From: Longimicrobium terrae
Lineage (GTDB): Bacteria > Gemmatimonadota > Gemmatimonadetes > Longimicrobiales > Longimicrobiaceae
Reading direction: 5' to 3'
Length of the DNA: 64,000 nucleotides
Assembly (NCBI RefSeq): GCF_014202995.1
Contig: NZ_JACHIA010000021.1
Coordinates: 44,473-108,472 of the forward strand
A model generated the notes under the pieces. It was given only the letters and a program-made list of their open reading frames with translations. It made no database searches and was not told where the DNA came from. Shown piece by piece: positions 13,598 to 21,995 of this stretch (position 1 is its first letter; each line of letters begins with the position of its first letter). Position numbers and translations under genes: made by a program.

Positions 13598-16072
13598 TTA
13601 CCGGGCGGCCGCCGGAGCCGCCGCGGGGGTGCGCGGGCCGGCGTTCTTCACGTAGCGGTCCATCCAGTTGATCATTTCCGCCAGCGTGTGCATGGTGCTT
13701 TCCCGGGCCCGGTAGCCGTGCGGCTCCAGCGGAAGCACGACGTAGCGCACCGTGGCGCCCTGCCCCTTGAGCGCCGCGTAGAAGCGCTCGCTCTGGATGG
13801 GGAAGGTGCCGCTGTTGTCGTCGTTGGCGCCGTGGATCAGCAGGATGGGCTCGTTGATCCGGTTGGCGTACGTGAACGGGCTCATGCGCGTGTACGTGTC
13901 CGTCGCCTCCCAGTACGTGCGCTGCTCCGCCTGGAAGCCGTACGGGGTGAGCGTGCGGTTGTACGCGCCGCTCCGCGCGATGCCGGCGCGGAACAGGTCG
14001 CTGTGCGCCAGCAGGTTGGCCGTCATGAACGCGCCGTACGAGTGGCCGCCCACGGCGATCTTGTCGCGGTCGGCCACGCCCATCTGCACCACCTTGTCCA
14101 CCGCGGCCTGCGCGCTGGCCACCAGCTGCTCGATGTACGTGTCGTTGGGCTCGTTCTGCCCCTCGCCCACGATGGGCATGGTGGGGTTGTCGAGCACGGC
14201 GTACCCCGCCAGCAGCATGAACAGGTGGCTGATGCCGCCCGGGCGCGAGAAGCGGTTGGGCGAGTCGCTCACCTGGCCGGCCGCCGCGGCGTCGCGGAAC
14301 TCCGTGGGATACGCCCACATCAGCAGCGGCAGCGGGCCGTCGCGGCGCTGGTCGTAGTTGGGCGGCAGGTACAGCGTGCCGCTCAGCTTGACGCCGTCCG
14401 CGCGCTCGTAGCTGATGAGCTGGCGCTGGATTCCCGCCAGCTGCGGCGCGGGATCGGCAAAGCGGGTGATGGCGCGCGGCGCCCCGCCCGACAGGCTGCG
14501 CACGTAGTAGTTGGGCGCCTCGGTGATGCTTTCGCGCCGGGTAAGCAGCTGCGTGCCCTCCGGGTTCAGCACGGCCACCACGTTCTCGTAGTACGGGTCT
14601 TCGGCGCGCCACAGGCGGCGGCTCTGGCCGGTGCCCAGGTCCATCACGTCCAGGAACGGATAGTCGCCGCGCTCCGAGGCGCCGCCCGAGGTCAGGTACA
14701 CGCCGCGTCCGTCGGCCGTCATGAGCATGACCGGCGCGCCCGCGGCGTTGGTGGTGAACATGGGCGAGCCCGGATCGCCGTAGCGGTCCTCGTAGCTGCG
14801 CTCGCGCAGCAGGCGCGGCGCGGTGCCCGGCGACGACGGGTTCACCACCCAGCGCTTTTCGCGGCGGGTGTTCACCCAGCGCGACCCCACCAGCGCCAGG
14901 TCGTCGCGGCCCCAGAAGATGCCGCCGAAGCGCTGGTCCAGCTCGGCCAGCGTCACCGGCGCGGCGGTGAACGGCGCGGTCTGCATGACCACGCGGTCGC
15001 GCACGGCGGAGGTGCGGCGCGGGTCGCCGCCGTCCTGCGCCTCGGCCCACACCAGGGTGGCCGGCGCGTCGGAGCGCCACTGCACCTGGCGCGGCCCCGG
15101 ACGCACGGCGTCAAACGACGACGGCAGGTTGTCGGTCAGCGGGACGTCGGCGATCATCTTGACCGCGCGGCCGTTGCTGGCGTCGAGCACCGCGATTTCC
15201 TGCGGAAAGTTGCCCGCCGTCACCACGTAGCTGTACGGCTTCTTGACGCGCGTGACCAGCAGGTGCTGCCCGCCAGGGGCGATGTCGAAGCTGGCGTAGA
15301 TGCCGGGCGCGCCCAGGTCCGTGCCCCGCCCGCCGGCCAGCGGCACGCGGGTGAGCTGGCTGGTGAAGTAGTAGTCGAACAGCGCCTCGTCGGTGGCGTT
15401 GGTCAGCAGGTCCTGGTAGGTGCGCACCGGGGCCGAGCGGCCCAGGTTTTCCTGGATGATGGGGCCGGTGGGCACCTCGGAGGCGCGCGGCGCGGCGCCG
15501 CGGCCGGGGCGCACGCGCGCCACGATGAAGCCCGAGTTGTCCGGCAGCCACTCGTACGGCGTGCCCATGGTGGCGTTGAGCTCCGGCCCGGTCACGCGGC
15601 GCGGCTCGCCGCTGGCCACGTCCGTCACCCACAGCTCCAGCCCGCCGGTGCCCACGTTCACAAAGGCGAGCCGGCGTCCGTCGGGCGACCACGACGGGTA
15701 GCTGATGCGCGCGCCGGCCGGCAGGCGCACCACGCGGGTGGTGCCGCTGGCCAGGTCCTGAAAGGTGATCCCGGTGCTGTACGAGGCGCGGGTGCTGCTG
15801 ATGCCGTTGGTGCGCGGGCTGATGCGGAACCCGGCCAGCCGCAGTTCCGGCTCGGCCATTTCGGCGATGGTGGGCATCCCCTCGCGGGCCAGCAGCGCCA
15901 GCGTGCGGCGGTCGCGGCCCACGAGCACGGCCGGGGTGGGCTGGGCGTTGAGGATGGCGGGGATGGGATCGGGCGGCGTGAGGTAGCCGCCCTGCGCGGC
16001 CGCGGGGCCGGCCCCGGCCAGCGTGGCCGCCGCCAGCAGCACGCCCCGCAGGTGAGTGCGCGTGGAGAACAT
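13598..16072 (-). CDS. Secreted S9 family prolyl oligopeptidase / glutamyl-endopeptidase-like peptidase
   Basis: An 824-residue protein. Signal peptide LLAAATLAGAGPAAAQ (to about residue 27), then a seven-bladed beta-propeller (WSPDGRRLAF and similar repeats, about 60-560) and a C-terminal alpha/beta hydrolase. Catalytic Ser678 in GGHSYGAFM, Asp in GANDDNSGTF, His in LEPHGYRA. The GHSYGAFM plus ANDDNSGTFPIQSERFY combination is that of the chloroplast glutamyl endopeptidase/S9D branch. Expected to cleave short peptides outside the cytoplasm. ATG 16072 is the start giving the intact signal peptide. A terminator follows. Confidence 0.92.
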   Translation of the reverse strand: MFSTRTHLRGVLLAAATLAGAGPAAAQGGYLTPPDPIPAILNAQPTPAVLVGRDRRTLALLAREGMPTIAEMAEPELRLAGFRISPRTNGISSTRASYSTGITFQDLASGTTRVVRLPAGARISYPSWSPDGRRLAFVNVGTGGLELWVTDVASGEPRRVTGPELNATMGTPYEWLPDNSGFIVARVRPGRGAAPRASEVPTGPIIQENLGRSAPVRTYQDLLTNATDEALFDYYFTSQLTRVPLAGGRGTDLGAPGIYASFDIAPGGQHLLVTRVKKPYSYVVTAGNFPQEIAVLDASNGRAVKMIADVPLTDNLPSSFDAVRPGPRQVQWRSDAPATLVWAEAQDGGDPRRTSAVRDRVVMQTAPFTAAPVTLAELDQRFGGIFWGRDDLALVGSRWVNTRREKRWVVNPSSPGTAPRLLRERSYEDRYGDPGSPMFTTNAAGAPVMLMTADGRGVYLTSGGASERGDYPFLDVMDLGTGQSRRLWRAEDPYYENVVAVLNPEGTQLLTRRESITEAPNYYVRSLSGGAPRAITRFADPAPQLAGIQRQLISYERADGVKLSGTLYLPPNYDQRRDGPLPLLMWAYPTEFRDAAAAGQVSDSPNRFSRPGGISHLFMLLAGYAVLDNPTMPIVGEGQNEPNDTYIEQLVASAQAAVDKVVQMGVADRDKIAVGGHSYGAFMTANLLAHSDLFRAGIARSGAYNRTLTPYGFQAEQRTYWEATDTYTRMSPFTYANRINEPILLIHGANDDNSGTFPIQSERFYAALKGQGATVRYVVLPLEPHGYRARESTMHTLAEMINWMDRYVKNAGPRTPAAAPAAAR

Positions 16073-16239
16073 TCGGTACACCAGGATGCGGGTGATTCGA
16101 GCGCCACCGCCGGTGGCGGCCCTGGGTTCGCGGACCGGGGACCAGGCCAATCTGCACCGCCCTTGGCGGGTGCGAAAGGAGTAGCACTCCGGGCGCGGAA
16201 AGAGGTTGGTATGCGGGTACGACACGCGGCCGGGCGTGA

Positions 16240-16396
16240 GTGCTGGGAGGAGGGGAAGTGCGTGAGTGCGGGGTGCGGGGTGCGTGAGGGTGGGGATGGT
16301 GCCGGTGCGTCGGGCGGGCTTGAGGGCGGCCCCCACCCGGGCTCGTACTACTCGCCACCCTCCCCCAAAAAAAGACTGGGGGAGGTTTTCCCGGCC
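16240..16396. repeat. Composite repeat: R7 (gtgcgtgagtgcg) plus R3 (minus orientation)
   Basis: 16240-16290 carries gtgcgtgagtgcggggtgcg units. 16325-16396 is an R3 copy, whose conserved core is ggcggcccccacccgggctc followed by tactactcgcc and an A-run bounded by ctcccccaaaaa / gggggag arms that form a hairpin. Other R3 copies: 22771-22834, 30455-30518, 62400-62462. Confidence 0.7.
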
Positions 16397-16610
16397 AGGG
16401 CATGCAAGCACTCTCTCTCCCGCTAAGTTGCATGCAATTTGGCCGGTTACACCCTCTCCCCCGGAGCGCGCCAGAAAGGGGGGTGTCAATACTCGGTGCA
16501 AAAGACCCTTTCAGGCCATCCGGCGCTGATCGGCAAGGATTTGCATTGCCGTTGCAGCACCTCGTACGGTACTTCGTCGTAGACTTCGCGGAGAATTTCG
16601 TGGCTCGTGC

Positions 16611-16662
16611 GGGGAAAAAGGCGCCTGCGAGCGAAGCGAAGCACATAGGCGCCTTTTTCCCC
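16611..16662. terminator. Orphan perfect hairpin, terminator-like in both directions
   Basis: Perfect 16-bp inverted repeat: GGGGAAAAAGGCGCCT (16611-16626) and AGGCGCCTTTTTCCCC (16647-16662), with A5 and T5 tracts inside the arms. No gene ends beside it on either strand, so it may mark a decayed gene or a small RNA. Confidence 0.55.
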
Positions 16663-16815
16663 TTGCTGGCTCCCGGTGTTCGCCGCCCTTTCACGAGGTA
16701 CCGTGACGCGCGCCAAAGCGTTCTGTCATTGCCCGGCACGTGCGCCGTCCTAACCATGGGTCACACCATCCTCTCATCCGGATTTTACGTGTGGCCATCC
16801 ACCGCCAACGACAAA

Positions 16816-16842
16816 GCCCTGTCCCGAAATGCGGGACAGGGC
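16816..16842 (+). terminator. Orphan hairpin upstream of TPR-B
   Basis: Ten-bp stem GCCCTGTCCC (16816-16825) with GGGACAGGGC (16833-16842), 7-base loop. No T-run. It lies 228 bp before the TPR-B start. Confidence 0.45.
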
Positions 16843-17069
16843 AGGCAGTTGTGCGTTACAGATCTGTATGGTTCAGAGACGGCGCGTGCGATGGCCGGAA
16901 TGGCTTCCGACAGGCTGCAGGGCACGTCGCGTTAGGCTCGTGTGGTGACCTTTCCCACCCTCGAAAACCCATTCTATAGGCACTGGCGGGTGCGTTCTCT
17001 CCGGCGTATTCTGTCGGATAGTGACCTTTTGCCGACGTTTAGGAGCCACCCCCAATTCCCCGGCGGACA

Positions 17070-18335
17070 ATGGCCGACAAACGGCTTATACCGGTGCCCC
17101 CTCGCCCACGGCACCGGGAAGGGGAGATCCTGCAGGAGCTTCCGGAACCGCTGGCGTTGGTGCTCTGGCAGCAGGTGAGACACCTTCGCGATTGGGCTGC
17201 TGCGGATGAAGTGGTTCGCGGTAAACTCTTTTGTCCAGCGACACCGGACGTCGTAGCCAAGCGGCGGGACGCGTACTCATCCGCACCAGAGTTGTCGCCG
17301 CACTTGGATGTGATCTTCGGTGTGCAGCGTGATCCGCTCACCGTGGACGTTAGCCGGGTCGGTGCTGCCTGCGAATCGCTCGCCAGTTGGGCGCTCACGG
17401 GAGAGCACGAACAAACCGCTATCGAGTTGGCGGAAACTGGCGCGCTCATAGACGACACCAACCCGAAACTCGCTAACTTAGCAGGGCGCCTCACGCGGAA
17501 TGCGCACGCCTACGACCGGTCGGAAATCTGGTTTCAGCGCGGAATTAGTTTGGCTCTTGAGCGAAGGAATGTGGTTGAGCGGGTATGGGGGCATCTCGGC
17601 TACGGCAGACTGTTTCAGGAGCTAGGCAGGGTGCCAGGGGCACGGAAGCACTTGAATGCGGGTTCACGCCTCGCTTACAAGCACGGGCCGCCTTCACTCG
17701 CGGCATCAGCTCAGCACGACTTGTGCGCTCTGTTGATCGTGCGGGGGCACTTGGCGGAAGCAGCGGTCAGAGCACGACGGGCCTTGCTTTGGTATCCGAA
17801 GAATCACCCACGGCTTCCGTTGTTCGCAGCGGATGTCGGACTCCTGCTCATCCTAGCCCGCCATTACCGCGCTGCGTCCTGGCTGTTGAAGCGTGTTCTC
17901 AAGGTGGTGGATCAAGGGGGAGCACGTGCGGCAGTTGTTGCGCTGGCGGCACGTGCTTCTGCCGGAGCGGGAGACGTGGAAGAAGCAGTCGTGCTGCGCC
18001 GCCGCGCTGAAAAGCTCGTCTCCAATCATCCCGTCATGGAACCCGCCGTCCGATGGCACCTCGCGGATTCCCGCCGCCTTTTAGGGGATTGGGATTCTGC
18101 CGCGCGAGACGCGGAATCCGCGTTGACGGTCGCACTAACCCGGAACGACAAAGAGGCCGTGCGACTGATTAGACAACTGACGCGGATGGTAGAGCAGCGC
18201 ACCGTGTCGCCCCCCAAGCAGGGTGTCAGCGGAGAGGTTCGGGACTTCGTTCAGCAGATCGGGCACCGAATTTCGATCTGGTCCCCACGGGTCGGCCCGT
18301 GGCCGCCACCGTGGGGAGAGGCTCGGGCCGCCTGA
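17070..18335 (+). CDS. TPR-repeat protein TPR-B (paralogue of TPR-A and TPR-C)
   Basis: A 421-residue soluble helical protein. Signature at residues 23-54: ELPEPLALVLWQQVRHL, WAA, R..LF, as in TPR-A. The middle (residues about 110-340) aligns with TPR-A helix by helix, for example SLASWALTGEHEQTAIELAE opposite the CVTEWAL region, and GYGRLFQELGRVPGARKHL opposite SLGDLFYQLGQYGRSSEKL. ATG 17070; no close Shine-Dalgarno, an aggag lies about 30 bases upstream. Codon use is less GC3-rich than in neighbours such as the S9 peptidase, suggesting transfer. Convergent with the small lipoprotein 18353-18592 (17-bp gap). No enzymatic motif. Confidence 0.8.
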   Translation: MADKRLIPVPPRPRHREGEILQELPEPLALVLWQQVRHLRDWAAADEVVRGKLFCPATPDVVAKRRDAYSSAPELSPHLDVIFGVQRDPLTVDVSRVGAACESLASWALTGEHEQTAIELAETGALIDDTNPKLANLAGRLTRNAHAYDRSEIWFQRGISLALERRNVVERVWGHLGYGRLFQELGRVPGARKHLNAGSRLAYKHGPPSLAASAQHDLCALLIVRGHLAEAAVRARRALLWYPKNHPRLPLFAADVGLLLILARHYRAASWLLKRVLKVVDQGGARAAVVALAARASAGAGDVEEAVVLRRRAEKLVSNHPVMEPAVRWHLADSRRLLGDWDSAARDAESALTVALTRNDKEAVRLIRQLTRMVEQRTVSPPKQGVSGEVRDFVQQIGHRISIWSPRVGPWPPPWGEARAA

Positions 18336-18352
18336 GGCGAAGCAACACCCCT

Positions 18353-18592
18353 TTAACTGCCAGACCCAAAAGTGACGCCATTTCTGGCCGCCGATCCCGA
18401 ATCGGCGGCCGTTCTGTTTTCTGAGGTGTCCCCGTCGGAGCGACTTCCGGAGCCGAACGTTACTCCATTGTCGTAAACAGCGCGTGAATCGGGTTCTGCG
18501 ACGCTCGTTGGAGCGCTGCTGGAACAGCCGTTCAAAATCAAACCGAGGCCAAGTAGCGATACACCCCAAATGCGGCGAGACAGCGTTTTCAT
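18353..18592 (-). CDS. Small lipoprotein with two NGVTFGSGS repeats (GxFGSG protein B)
   Basis: A 79-residue protein. Signal peptide RRIWGVSLLGLGLILNGC with lipobox LNGC (Cys about residue 23), then a Ser/Asp-rich region. The motif NGVTFGSGS occurs twice, around residues 42-50 and as the final residues. Start ATG 18592 has a perfect AGGAGG six bases upstream. Convergent with TPR-B. The same architecture (lipobox, polar linker, two terminal GxFxGSG units) as protein A at 6403-6678 although the rest of the sequence differs. Confidence 0.8.
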   Translation of the reverse strand: MKTLSRRIWGVSLLGLGLILNGCSSSAPTSVAEPDSRAVYDNGVTFGSGSRSDGDTSENRTAADSGSAARNGVTFGSGS

Positions 18593-18862
18593 GAGCTTCC
18601 TCCTGTTTTTCGGGCGCGTAGCTGGGCAGATAGCTGTTTGGGTACGATAGCAGTCCCATACATATTCCGCCAGCTTCGGGGGGTCAAACTGAGGTCATAT
18701 GCCCCCGTCCGCTGGCGCCCAGCGGTTTGGCTTACAAGGAGCGGCCCTTTAATTTCACGAACAGGAAAATTGCCCGGACGGCGGGCGCACACCGCCATAG
18801 GTTCGGTGTGCGGAGCGGAAAAACGTGTCAGAACAGCCGTAGCGGCGAGGAGATTCACAAAG

Positions 18863-19066
18863 ATGGTGAATGACGCTAAACCTGTTGCCCTACACTCAAA
18901 GCCGACCAGCGAAGCCCCTGTTGTTCTTGAGCCGGAACAAGAACCGAAGAAAAACTCGCCAGTCAGCGAAACAGGTGACGACCGGCTATCGCCCCGGCTC
19001 TACAAGGGTTTGTGGTATTTAGATTTCCCGGAAGACAGGGGCGGGTTTTTCGGGAGTGGCAACTGA
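18863..19066 (+). CDS. Small protein ending GGFFGSGN (GxFGSG protein C)
   Basis: A 67-residue hydrophilic protein, no signal peptide. Pro/Glu/Lys-rich first half, then RLYKGLWYLDFPEDR and a C-terminal GGFFGSGN. ATG 18863 has gaggag about ten bases upstream. It ends 30 bp before TPR-C on the same strand, so the two are probably co-transcribed. The ending matches proteins A, B and D. The leader-plus-core look (polar N-terminus, short Gly/aromatic C-terminus) would also fit a RiPP precursor, but no modification enzyme is adjacent. Confidence 0.7.
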   Translation: MVNDAKPVALHSKPTSEAPVVLEPEQEPKKNSPVSETGDDRLSPRLYKGLWYLDFPEDRGGFFGSGN

Positions 19067-19096
19067 CAGTCTGGACCGGACGCGGAGACTTCCGAA

Positions 19097-19975
19097 ATGG
19101 ATGACCCGCCGCAGACAAATGCAATCGCGCCACGACCGCGTAAACGCTCTCGTCAGAGGCAGCACGGTACTCCGCGCAGCTGGTGCGTGCCGCCCGCCAT
19201 CCTGCACGATCCGGCCGAGACGATGGAGGGCGCCCACGTTCTGTGGGAGTGCAGGGGCGAACTTGGTCTAGTTCTCTGGCGCACGGTGCGGGACCTGTCA
19301 CTGTGGGCAGCCACCCCGCCCGACAAACGGGGGCATCTGTTCACGATGGAGAGCGTGGTCCGCCGCGTGGAGGAACTGACGGATACGCTGCTGCCAGACG
19401 CCATCGCGTCTCCCGTGGATACGCTAAACGGAATGCTGACCCTCGGGGTGGGGGCCGATGCCAGCATCGTCACGATCTGCTGTCTGGAAGTCGCTACCTG
19501 GGCGCGTCGTGAGCGGCTGGCACATACGGCGATTGCGTTTGCACAGGCGGGGGCGCTGGTCTGCCCGGATTTCGCGGAAGCGGCGCTTTATACGGGCGTC
19601 TGCGCGTCGGAGGCAGAGCAGGACGCCCGCGCCGTGTCGTGGCTCCGTCGTGCCTTGACCCTCGCCCGACGGGAAAAAGACGGGAGAGCCTACGCGGCGA
19701 GTCTGGCGGCACTCGGCGCCATATACGAACGCGTACCGGCCGGCATCTCACGGGCTGAATGGTACTACCGCAAGGCGTTCAAAGCGGGGCGGCGCTTCGG
19801 TTCCCGTGACGCTCGCGTGCAGGCGCTGCGCGGCCTGCGTCGTATCGCGCTGGCACGCGGTGATGATGACGGCGCCGAATGGTTCGCACTGGCCGCGCGT
19901 CGCCAGAGACGGCCCCGCTCGGGCAGTCCCGACAGCTTCCGCGAATCCGCAGACGATACGGAGCACGAGCAGTGA
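19097..19975 (+). CDS. TPR-repeat protein TPR-C (shorter paralogue)
   Basis: A 292-residue protein with a basic, Pro-rich N-terminus (RPRKRSRQRQ) and the family signature at residues 53-82: ECRGELGLVLWRTVRDL, WAA, R..LF. Helical repeats follow (VATWARRERLAHTAIAFAQ; YAASLAALGAIYERVPAG) and it stops about 130 residues earlier than TPR-A and TPR-B. GTGA overlap with the small gene at 19972 indicates translational coupling; protein C precedes it by 30 bp. Function unknown; receptor-like peptide binding is a guess from the fold. Confidence 0.75.
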   Translation: MDDPPQTNAIAPRPRKRSRQRQHGTPRSWCVPPAILHDPAETMEGAHVLWECRGELGLVLWRTVRDLSLWAATPPDKRGHLFTMESVVRRVEELTDTLLPDAIASPVDTLNGMLTLGVGADASIVTICCLEVATWARRERLAHTAIAFAQAGALVCPDFAEAALYTGVCASEAEQDARAVSWLRRALTLARREKDGRAYAASLAALGAIYERVPAGISRAEWYYRKAFKAGRRFGSRDARVQALRGLRRIALARGDDDGAEWFALAARRQRRPRSGSPDSFRESADDTEHEQ

Positions 19976-20184
19976 CGGAGTTTGACGCAGCTACCTGCGC
20001 CAATTGCATCCGCATCCTTCTTAACGGGATGGCAGAGACGCAACGGGACCACGCTGCCGCGTTCCTCATGGCCGAAGTTGAAAGGCTGTACCTGGCCGCC
20101 GGGGTCGCACCTCCACCGTGGATCGGTCAACTTCGGAGGCATGCAGACTGGAGTGCCCCGACTCCGCCGCCGCACTCCAGTTAG
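19972..20184 (+). CDS. Small helical protein coupled to TPR-C
   Basis: A 70-residue protein with GTG start at 19972 overlapping the TPR-C stop by four bases (GTGA). Contains CANC near the N-terminus (TCANCIRILLNGMAE), an amphipathic helix and a Pro-rich tail. No family recognised. The overlap and shared codon style argue that it is real and works with TPR-C. Confidence 0.6.
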   Translation: MTEFDAATCANCIRILLNGMAETQRDHAAAFLMAEVERLYLAAGVAPPPWIGQLRRHADWSAPTPPPHSS

Positions 20185-20357
20185 GCACCGGTTTCCCCGC
20201 ACGGCAAGACAAACCGTTTTACCCCGGCCCACGCGCGCCGCCTCCCATCCGCTCGGTTGGCGAACTCGCGTGCTGCCGTTCATCCGAAATCTAGCGCGGA
20301 GTTGCGAGAAGAGAGCAGCGTAAGCCGGGTATTCTCAATCGATGTGAAGTACGCCCA

Positions 20358-20386
20358 TTTACCTTTCCACGCGGAACGTGTACAAT
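20358..20386 (+). promoter_or_regulatory. Sigma70-like promoter, possibly giving a leaderless transcript
   Basis: TTTACC (20358-20363), 17-bp spacer, TACAAT (20381-20386). The downstream ATG at 20391 is only 4 bp past the -10 box, so transcription would start at or near the initiation codon. No Shine-Dalgarno is present, which fits a leaderless message. Confidence 0.5.
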
Positions 20387-20390
20387 GCAG

Positions 20391-21359
20391 ATGAGATTGC
20401 GCCATTTCATTGCAGTCGTCGGATTACTGTCCGCCACGGCTTGTGCGGACGCAGTGACAGCGCCGGAATCGGTTGCTTCCGGGGAGACAAGCGGGGCGGT
20501 TGCTCAGCGGGCGGGGGGGGTGCGTTACGTTCCGCAGGGGCAGGCGGAATATACGTGCGAGTTCCAGATCAAGGACAAGACGGGCGTTTTCCGCACGCGC
20601 GAAATGCGTGTCCCGTTCCCCACTTCTGAGGTGCATCCGACTGGCGCGGAGCGTGGGTACATCTACCGGGGCTACGCTGGTCGTGAAGTGGTGGTTTTGG
20701 CGCGGTGCACGATTCCGGCAACGGATGCTGCGCTTGCGCGCATGAATCGCTGGTTCAAGGTGTCCAGCAAGCAGCAGGCGCAGCAGCCCGCACCGACTCA
20801 CATGTCTAACCTCGGCACCGGTGATTGCTGCACGCTTCCCACGGTGGTGGTGACCGGGTGCCAGTACGGCGGATTGTCTTACGAGGACGGGGGCTGCAAC
20901 TCACCATCGCAGCCAATAGAGGACTACACCAACTGCTATTATTTCGGTGAGTGTGGCGGGGGCGGGGGCGGGGGCGGGACAGGTTCGGGAGGCGGGGGTG
21001 GTCCGTCCCAGCCGCCCACAGTGACCCCCTACGAACAAGGCCCGGTCGCATTCGCGATCTGCGTTCTCGGTGCGCTCGGGTCATTGGCGGCTTTCGATGC
21101 CGTAGCAGGATCGTTTTCCGAATGGTGGTCAGCCCGCCAAGAATACGATTCGGCCCGGCGGATGCTGGATATGATCTACGCAAATCCCGACTACTTGGAG
21201 CCCGGAGCAAAAGGACTCTGGGAATACAGGGTAGAACAGGCTAAACTCCGGATGGATGCTGCGATTGGTGCAGTACGGTCGGCGACGGGAGTCAGCTTCA
21301 TCACCTTGGGGACAGCGGCTACTGCATGTGGCGTCGCCATCGTCCTTCCCACCATCTGA
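20391..21359 (+). CDS. Lipoprotein with Gly-rich linker and C-terminal hydrophobic region
   Basis: A 322-residue protein (an ATG at 20385 would add two residues). Signal sequence FIAVVGLLSATAC with lipobox SATAC. The central part is Cys-rich (GDCCTLPTVVVTGCQYGG, then a CNSP and a YYFGEC element), followed by an uninterrupted Gly tract broken by TGSG (about residues 184-200). The C-terminal third has two hydrophobic segments (VAFAICVLGALGSLAAF; FITLGTAATACGVAIVLP) around a charged helix. Followed after 15 bp by the small membrane protein at 21375. In the same accessory block as TPR-B and TPR-C. No family recognised. Confidence 0.7.
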   Translation: MRLRHFIAVVGLLSATACADAVTAPESVASGETSGAVAQRAGGVRYVPQGQAEYTCEFQIKDKTGVFRTREMRVPFPTSEVHPTGAERGYIYRGYAGREVVVLARCTIPATDAALARMNRWFKVSSKQQAQQPAPTHMSNLGTGDCCTLPTVVVTGCQYGGLSYEDGGCNSPSQPIEDYTNCYYFGECGGGGGGGGTGSGGGGGPSQPPTVTPYEQGPVAFAICVLGALGSLAAFDAVAGSFSEWWSARQEYDSARRMLDMIYANPDYLEPGAKGLWEYRVEQAKLRMDAAIGAVRSATGVSFITLGTAATACGVAIVLPTI

Positions 21360-21374
21360 TAGCTGAGGAAAAGG

Positions 21375-21716
21375 ATGACTCGTTATCTGGAGCACAGAGC
21401 GGAGCCAGAGAACGCAGCAGATGGCCGCAAATGGCGCTATTTCCGCCGTGTGATGTGGGCGGTGGGCGCGGCTTCCATCATCGGGATCGCCGATCAACTC
21501 CGCGCGTTAGGCTGGCTCGCTCTGGAGAAGGCGGCGGGTAGTTCCGAACCGTGGAGCGCGACAGGTTGGCCACTGCTTTTCCTTGCAGGGTGGGCACTTC
21601 TTGCTTTCTCAGCCTATCGGGTGGTGCGCCAGAACAGGGTGCCTCCCACGTGGGGCCTTGTGGCGCTTCTTGTTATCTCGTACGTGGCGCTGGGGCTCCA
21701 GACATTCAGGCGGTGA
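21375..21716 (+). CDS. Small integral membrane protein
   Basis: A 113-residue protein with about three hydrophobic segments (MWAVGAASIIGIADQL, WPLLFLAGWALLAFSAY, WGLVALLVISYVALGL). Start ATG 21375 follows gaggaaaagg. Probably co-transcribed with the lipoprotein upstream. Unknown function. Confidence 0.7.
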   Translation: MTRYLEHRAEPENAADGRKWRYFRRVMWAVGAASIIGIADQLRALGWLALEKAAGSSEPWSATGWPLLFLAGWALLAFSAYRVVRQNRVPPTWGLVALLVISYVALGLQTFRR

Positions 21717-21995
21717 CAGGAACTCAGGCCGTGCATTTCGCGAGAAGTGCGCGGCCTGCCAGTTTCAGAGCTATAGAGCGCCCGCCGCCCGTGAGATGGC
21801 GCGTGGCGCCGAACGGCCACGCAATAAGCCACGGCAGGCGAGCGGGGGCTTGTCCCCCCCAAGCCTGCCGTTCCGATTTTTCCGCCTTTCGGTTTCTCGC
21901 CGTCGCACGTAAGGCGTCCAGCCTATTCCGGTCGGAATCACTCGTCCGATGTGCCACCCTCACCCTGACGGAATACAGGCGCCAGCACCGAACCC
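21717..21995. other. Intergenic region with hairpin
   Basis: No clear gene. An inverted repeat ACGGCAGGC/GCCTGCCGT around 21833-21875 encloses a G5/C6 inner stem; it could terminate the 20391-21716 unit. Confidence 0.5.

Larger units (their letters stand above)
16073..17069. other. Long intergenic region before the TPR-B island
   Basis: No convincing gene in about 1 kb. Holds R7+R3 repeats (16240-16396), two strong hairpins (16611-16662, 16816-16842) and a 12-bp palindrome TACAGATCTGTA at 16857-16868, about 200 bp before TPR-B. Base composition becomes less GC-rich from about 16.4 kb on. Confidence 0.6.

Noticed and set aside
13310..16426. A 1038-codon plus-strand frame opposite the S9 peptidase
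   Set aside because: Same antisense artefact (Arg/Ala/His/Gly-rich); it also reads through an R1 repeat and a terminator.
16486..16716. A 76-codon minus-strand frame containing SHEILREVYDEVPYEVLQ
   Set aside because: The segment looks protein-like, but the frame includes the perfect 16-bp hairpin 16611-16662 and has no ribosome site; at most a relic.
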